This document shows, piece after piece, positions 58,675 to 64,000 of a DNA stretch of 64,000 bases. The translations under genes and the position numbers were made by a program. The stretch covers positions 135,320,981 through 135,384,980 of the forward strand of contig CM035806.1 in the NCBI GenBank assembly GCA_020466095.1, read 5' to 3'. The stretch comes from Chlorops oryzae (lineage: Eukaryota > Arthropoda > Insecta > Diptera > Chloropidae). Every line of letters begins with the position of its first letter. Position 1 is the stretch's first letter. A model generated the notes under the pieces. That model was given only the letters and a program-made list of their open reading frames with translations, searched no databases and was not told the origin of the DNA.

Positions 58675-61600
58675 ATCTTCTTATAGATTGCACAATTTCA
58701 CTTTTAACTGTTTGAAGAAAGAAGCAAAAAGGTAATTTCATCGTTGTGAGAAAAAGTAGCAAAACGCATGGATTGTAGCAACAAATGTCTAAATTTATGA
58801 ATTTATCTCACAATTAAAAGATCCTAAAATACAGTACCAATTATTGAAATAATAAATGAAATTGTGTTAATTCTGTTTTTAATTTTATTCTCTTAACTTC
58901 ATTGGTATTTGGTAATTCAAAGTTCAGAGTCCGGGAGTCATAGCCAACGTCATCGTTAGCGTAGAGTTTACAATGACAACCGCAAATTGCGGCTCAATTC
59001 AAGCTCTGAGACACTCGACCGAAATGTCAATGGCTATGGAATAATATGCGCATTAATTCGTTCATTCACTCAATCATGCACACATTTGTGCTTTCATTCA
59101 ATCGTAGCAAATGCAACAACAAATCGTATCTGAACGGTGCATTTGTGCAAGGCCACTTCCCTAGTCTTGCTCATCTGCAGCAGCAGCACAGCATCAGCAT
59201 CATCATCATCAGCAAACATAGCATTTTCCACTCAATTGCGGTGGCATGTCAGACTATGCCGCAACATTTTTGTGTAAATATTTCAAAAACATTCATGTTT
59301 ATAAATATAAATTTATGTAGGTACAATAGCAATGAACTTTTGATTCATGAACCTCATAATTTTCATTATTTAATCAAAAGGTTTTTAATAATGGCGGAAA
59401 CGATTATGTTGAGGACAAAAAATTTTTTTTAAGCTTTCTTTTAAGCCTTTGACTTTCTCACAATAAATGCGAAATAAATAATAATTTGGTAACATATCAA
59501 TTTCTATTAGACGTGCAAGGCTACAGAGCGTGAAAAGAAAACAAACAAACAAATAAGCAGACAGACCGACAGACAGACAGACAGATAAAGATACTTAAGT
59601 TTTTTCTGTCCAATAATCCAACTAACTTATTTAATTTAATCAGTTCATGCTGTTTTCTTTCTGCATGAAATTCACGCCTTAATCAGCTTAGTAAGACTAC
59701 CGACTGACAAAATGCACAATACACATACAGACAGACACTCGTGCATAAGTAGATACGTTTTTCATCCGGGGCCATACACCTGTTACACTTCCTGGCAGCA
59801 TGGTGAAATGTTGCTGCAACATATTTTCAAAACATGACTTTGCCTGACGTCGACGGATTTACACTTGTAACACGTACCACCCTCGGAGGACGAGGGGTTG
59901 AGAATGAGTCCAGCTCAGTTTCGCTGGGCTCGGCTCGGTTCGGTTCAGTTCAGTTCCGTTCCGATCCGTTCCGTTCGGCTCGCTTAAGTGCGGTGCAGTG
60001 AGATAATCAGACAATAGACAATGACCGATATGAAATAATATGGCGATAAAACGCTTTGTTACTAATTAGATTCTAATACATCAGACAGGATATATGTAGA
60101 GTCGGCAAGGGAAGGAACAAAAAAAAAAAAGAAAAAAATTCAAATAGTGTAGACGACCTGACCCTATGCTTCCAATCGCACGATTATGACTGCAAGTGAA
60201 AGAACCACCCTGCAGATTTCGTAGGATTGAAATTGCGAGATTCGAATTCATTGTTGAATGTTTATAACTAAATTATAAAAGAATTTTCCCGCTTGCTGTG
60301 TTGTAAGAACGAGGATAGGGCAGCAAGGCAGAAAGAAATCAGGGGTCGTGCCGTATGGGTTGTTTGTCGAAGAAGCGAATCCTAAAGGGTGCATTGCTGG
60401 CATGCCTGCCTGCGCAGCAGCAACAGTAGAACCGTCAGATAGATGCTTTCCGCCGCAGCCCGGCATTCGAATAAATCAACAAAGGAAGTTGAGCACGTTG
60501 GTGTGAAGACCGCACAGCAAAGGGGGCGACTAAAGCGGCCTGGTATTATTTAATTATTTTTTGTGCTGTACAGTGATTAGCTTTCGTCCCAAAAGTGATT
60601 AAAAACTTAAATTTGCCAAAAAAATAAAAAATAAATTAAAATAAAATTTTCGAAAAGAACAAACTATCGAAAAAATCATGGAAATGTCTTCAAGGATCTC
60701 TTAACTCGGGTGAAAAGATTAGATTTTTGAGGCTTTAATGCCGGTGACAGTTAAATTTTGACCCCCCTCCCCGCGCCATCGTGACAAAGAAGTTTTCATT
60801 TCCAATTTGACCAATAACGGTTCGACTTCATCTCAAATGGACGGGACGAGAAAAAAGCTTTAATAATTTCAAATATTACGAACGATAGAAAAACAGCAAG
60901 GAAGAGAAAACCGATCAGGACGCGTCCACTGCTTTTCGCCAATAAGTGTCTGCGAATTTTTATCTCTCTTTAATGCGAAGGTGAGACACTGTCCGACGCT
61001 TTCTTGTTCTTTCGCAATGCCGCACAGTCAGATAATCAGTATTCTAGTTCCTGTGTCTGGGTTCCTTTAGTAGTCCTGGCAGCACAGCAAGCTGTCGTAT
61101 CGTCATCGTCATCGTCGTTGTGGGCCAATCTATTGCGTTCGTCAGACTAACATACGTTTGTTCGTTCATTGGGCGGTGGTGGTGATTATTTTGATGGTGG
61201 TGGCAGGGGTGGTGTTGGTGAAAGAGGGGGCGCATATGATGGCAGAATTTAAGCAAAACACTTTGGAAAGTTAAAGCTGACACCGATACCAACGCGGATG
61301 CGGATGCGGATACGGATAAGGAAAAGGAAAACGATATCAATATGTGTCCGGAAACGTGCTGGGAGGAGAGCAAAAAATACAAATAACAACAAAAACAAAA
61401 CAGTTTAAAGAAGTCTATGTACTCGAAAAATAGAAATGAACATTCAAGACATTTTGCTTTCACCCTCGAGGCTTTTAAATGGGTTAAAAATTATTTAAAT
61501 GAGTGCTGAGTTTTGCTTTTCGTGGCCGTACTTACATAAATCGCATTACGTGAAATGTTACCTGTTTCGCTATTTGTACGGATAATTTCTCGTGTTTTTT

Positions 61601-62691
61601 TTATATTTTTTTTTTTTTTGGAAAGTCAAAAGGAAAAATTTTAAAATTTGCAAATGCTTTTGCTTTGACGTAGAAATTTAAAAATTTTTTCTTCTTGCCA
61701 GGAGCTTCCTTCTGGGCCATCCGAAATTTAAGGCTTTAGCCAGCAGTTCGTGTAGTCCATATGGGAAGTATGTACACACAATTGTAACACCGGAACAAAG
61801 GTCGAAAATTAACGGTTCTAGCTAGAAACCAACAAATTGCGCCAATAACCTATTAACAGTTGTTGTAATCAATCTGCTGATTTCATGCTCAGACGGTTAT
61901 TCCTCTGCAGCTGACGTTGTTGTCCGAACGACCCCGCAGAACAGGATATCTTGCGTGCGTTTGTAAAATCCGAAATTTAAATCCTTGCGCTCTGTGAACA
62001 AAATGCCCTTCAATTCAAATGCTTATCCTTTTTTTCGCTTGAAAACCATTTACACTTACATATATGGCCAAGAACACGCCAGTCGGGCATTTCTTGAGGA
62101 AAATCAGATTAGAAATAAGTTTTCTGTTAGACCCGAAGTCAGTTGTAATGTTAAAATAAGGCTACGTCAGCTGCAGAGGGTTAAATAAATGAAATCATCA
62201 AATATCGATTTCAAAGTGGTACAAAAAAGGACGTTAAAAAAGTATCAATGACCCTATGGAAAAGTTTTGTTCAAAAAACTGAGGTTTTTTTCCTTAGCAA
62301 TGTTTTTTGTGAATACTTTATCTAATTTCCGACCATATTTAAATAATATAAAGCAGATTGAACATGCTTAAATTGAGCTTCGATAGTGTGAACAATCTAG
62401 TTGACATGAACTAAAATTAGCAAATATTAATTCACTATATCCCATACTCTACTGTATTTTCGATAGCAATTCACGCCATGCCATATCGCTGGCAATGGCA
62501 AAGTTTTAGGGGCGATTTTGACATCAGGAAAACACTTTCTTTCATTAAGCACGAAAGAAGCGTATCACAATCCAAAGGAAACACCGTTCTAAACTAAGGG
62601 GCTATAAGGGATTTATTAGTCTTCATGAATCATGACAGTTTAACTCAATTAAATACCTTTGCTATAATTGAATTTTTCAAAAATTTTCATA
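58675..62691. other. Mostly unique region upstream of the LMX1-like gene
   Basis: Few repeats: CAGCAGCAGCA near 59178-59200, GACA units near 59565-59585 and a degenerate GGTTC/GTTCC pentamer block at about 59,920-59,975. GC content is higher than in the flanks around 59.7-61.4 kb. 5' exons, promoter or enhancers of the LMX1-like gene could lie here, but I cannot demonstrate any of them. No ORF with a domain. Confidence 0.4.
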
Positions 62692-63077
62692 TCGTCGGCT
62701 TAAAGTGTAAACCTGCTAAGTCCACTTTTGACCGATTCCGACTTTCCGATGTCATTCGAAAGAAAAAAGCACACTGCATCGTCAGGCAAAAAAATCTTTT
62801 TTAATTTCAAATTCTAAATACGGAGAAATTGGTGATGAGTAAAACTGCTAAGTCCAACTGTGGTCAAAGTTCACAGCTAACACAAACAAGTAACTCCAAG
62901 TACACTTTGTATGGTGCACAGAATCGAATTTAGAAGAGACTTAATATAAGAACAAAATAAACCATCCATATTTTGGGTCTCCTTCCCTACTTTGAAGTCT
63001 TGAAAAAAAAGTGTTTTTTGTTTACCCTGTAAAGTTTTGAAATTGTTAGTTAGCAGGTTTACACTTTAAGCCGACGA
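62692..63077. mobile_element. TA-flanked MITE with long perfect arms, 386 bp
   Basis: Ends TCGTCGGCTTAAAGTGTAAA and TTTACACTTTAAGCCGACGA, matching over about 27 bp with one another; flanked by TA (62690-62691, 63078-63079). No ORF. Confidence 0.8.
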
Positions 63078-63122
63078 TATTAGATTTATAAACCTCTGCC
63101 GTAGTCTGGTGGCCCCAACGAC

Positions 63123-64000
63123 TTGCAGGCAGAAAACCCAGACACAGATAAGCGGAGCGCTGCCATTACGATCACGGGGCTCTGCGCACCACACCCACCA
63201 AAGCTCTGTTGGAACTTCTTAATTGGATCCCATCAGAGCTTCTTATTAAAAGACAGGCCTAAATATCCGCAACCAGACTCAAAGTCATCGGATGCTGGCC
63301 GTTCAGACCCAATGGTCACGGGACCATCCTGAACGGGGACCAACGACTTCAAGTGGACGACTATACCATCCCTCAGACCTTTTTAAAACGAGACCTTCAG
63401 ACCGTTATCCCTAATAGAGAATACTGGGATCACCGAACTGATTGTACTCCCAACTCCGTGGAGGTATTCACGGATGGCTCTAAGCTCCATAGTAGATTTG
63501 GGGGTGGAGTTTTGTCGGAGGGACTTAACCTTAAACTCAGCTTATGACTTCCTGACCGCAGCAGTGTCTTTCTTTCAGACAGAGGTAGCGGCAATCAATA
63601 AAGCGACCAACTCGTTTTCCCTCAAAATCTGTTGATTTACACGGACAGCCAGGCGGCCATAAAATCCCTATCAAGTGTTGAAACCACATCCAAGACAATC
63701 CACGAGTGCCGTTCTTCTCTCCAGGAGATGGCAGAGCACTCTTCGTTGACCATGATGTGGGTACCTGGACACAGGAACAATAAAGGCAACTGTACAGCGG
63801 ACGAACTCGCGAGAGCCGGTACAGAACTCGAAAATATAATAACGGAGCCTCAACTAGGCATACCGCTTGCCTCAGTCAAATAAAGATAAAAATCTGATTT
63901 TTACGGTGGCTTACTTCAAGATTGATATGGGTAGACCACAAAAGGACCAGTGAACTCCTTGCCCTGGGCCACGCTGATAGGTGTATGGTATTCATTATCA
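63123..64000 (+). pseudogene. Non-LTR retrotransposon ORF2, end of RT to RNase H, runs off window
   Basis: In order on the plus strand, with frame changes: ALRTTPTKALLELLNW and LKVIGCW (region after RT in R1/Jockey-type ORF2), VEVFTDGSKLHSRFGGGVL, a frameshifted motif with EVAAI, LIYTDSQAAIKSLSS, WVPGHRNNKGNCTADELARA. These are the four RNase H motifs with catalytic D (TDGS), E, D (YTDS) and the final D (ADELA) all visible. Stops at about 63,261 and 63,544 and after GIPLASVK show that it is dead. The text beyond 63,884 (ELLALGHADRC-type) suggests it continues past the window. Confidence 0.8.

Overview
The window is nuclear DNA from a higher fly (Diptera, Brachycera), most plausibly a tephritid-type fruit fly with a repeat-rich genome. 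The evidence is AT-rich spacer DNA, spliceosomal introns, one recognisable LIM-homeodomain gene of the LMX1 group, many DINE-1/mini-me (Helentron-derived) repeats with GTCY microsatellites, and a high density of short TIR elements. The genus cannot be fixed from sequence alone.

Genes: I can support only one host protein gene. It lies on the minus strand between about 55,977 and 41,561 and has five coding exons: a long low-complexity N-terminus plus LIM1 (54553-55972), LIM2 (47125-47339), homeodomain part 1 (46576-46763), homeodomain part 2 plus acidic/Ser region (46027-46360), and the conserved C-terminal tail (41561-41760). All four intron junctions are GT-AG and phase-compatible. The 5' exon contains one reading-frame break near a CAG tract (about 54,900-54,935). 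The remaining protein-like stretches are transposon debris: non-LTR retrotransposon RNase H fragments (38.66-39.09 kb plus strand, 39.44-40.02 kb minus, 47.8-48.05 kb minus, 63.1-64.0 kb plus), a mariner-type transposase remnant (20.46-20.8 kb minus) and a MULE-type transposase fragment (22.13-22.58 kb minus).

Layout: 0-8 kb is repeat-dense, with TTAA-flanked elements and a 1.7 kb DINE-like element holding ten copies of a 101-bp repeat. 8-11.7 kb is apparently unique. 11.7-17.8 kb holds MITEs and DINE-like copies. 18-19 kb and 40.2-40.9 kb carry two copies of an element with a 43-bp tandem repeat, one of them split by an hAT-like insertion. 21.4-23.5 kb is a GGCCCC/GGGGTY minisatellite. 25.1-30.6 kb is a deep nest of transposons inside one DINE copy. 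34.0-35.8 kb is a three-level nest. 35.8-37.6 kb is apparently unique. 38.0-38.65 kb is a polypyrimidine tract. 41.5-56 kb is the LMX1-like gene, whose introns are packed with insertions including a 1.37 kb (GACA)n array. 58.7-62.6 kb is mostly unique and could hold 5' exons or regulatory DNA of that gene, though nothing proves it.

Two themes stand out. First, several element families flanked by TA dinucleotides and bounded by terminal inverted repeats carry one or two tRNA-like segments, an uncommon architecture joining a DNA-transposon shell to pol III promoter-like cores. Second, 49.5-54.1 kb looks partly like an assembly artefact: a tandem duplication separated by a huge GACA array, a smeared copy riddled with GACA units, and a perfect G36/C38 palindrome.
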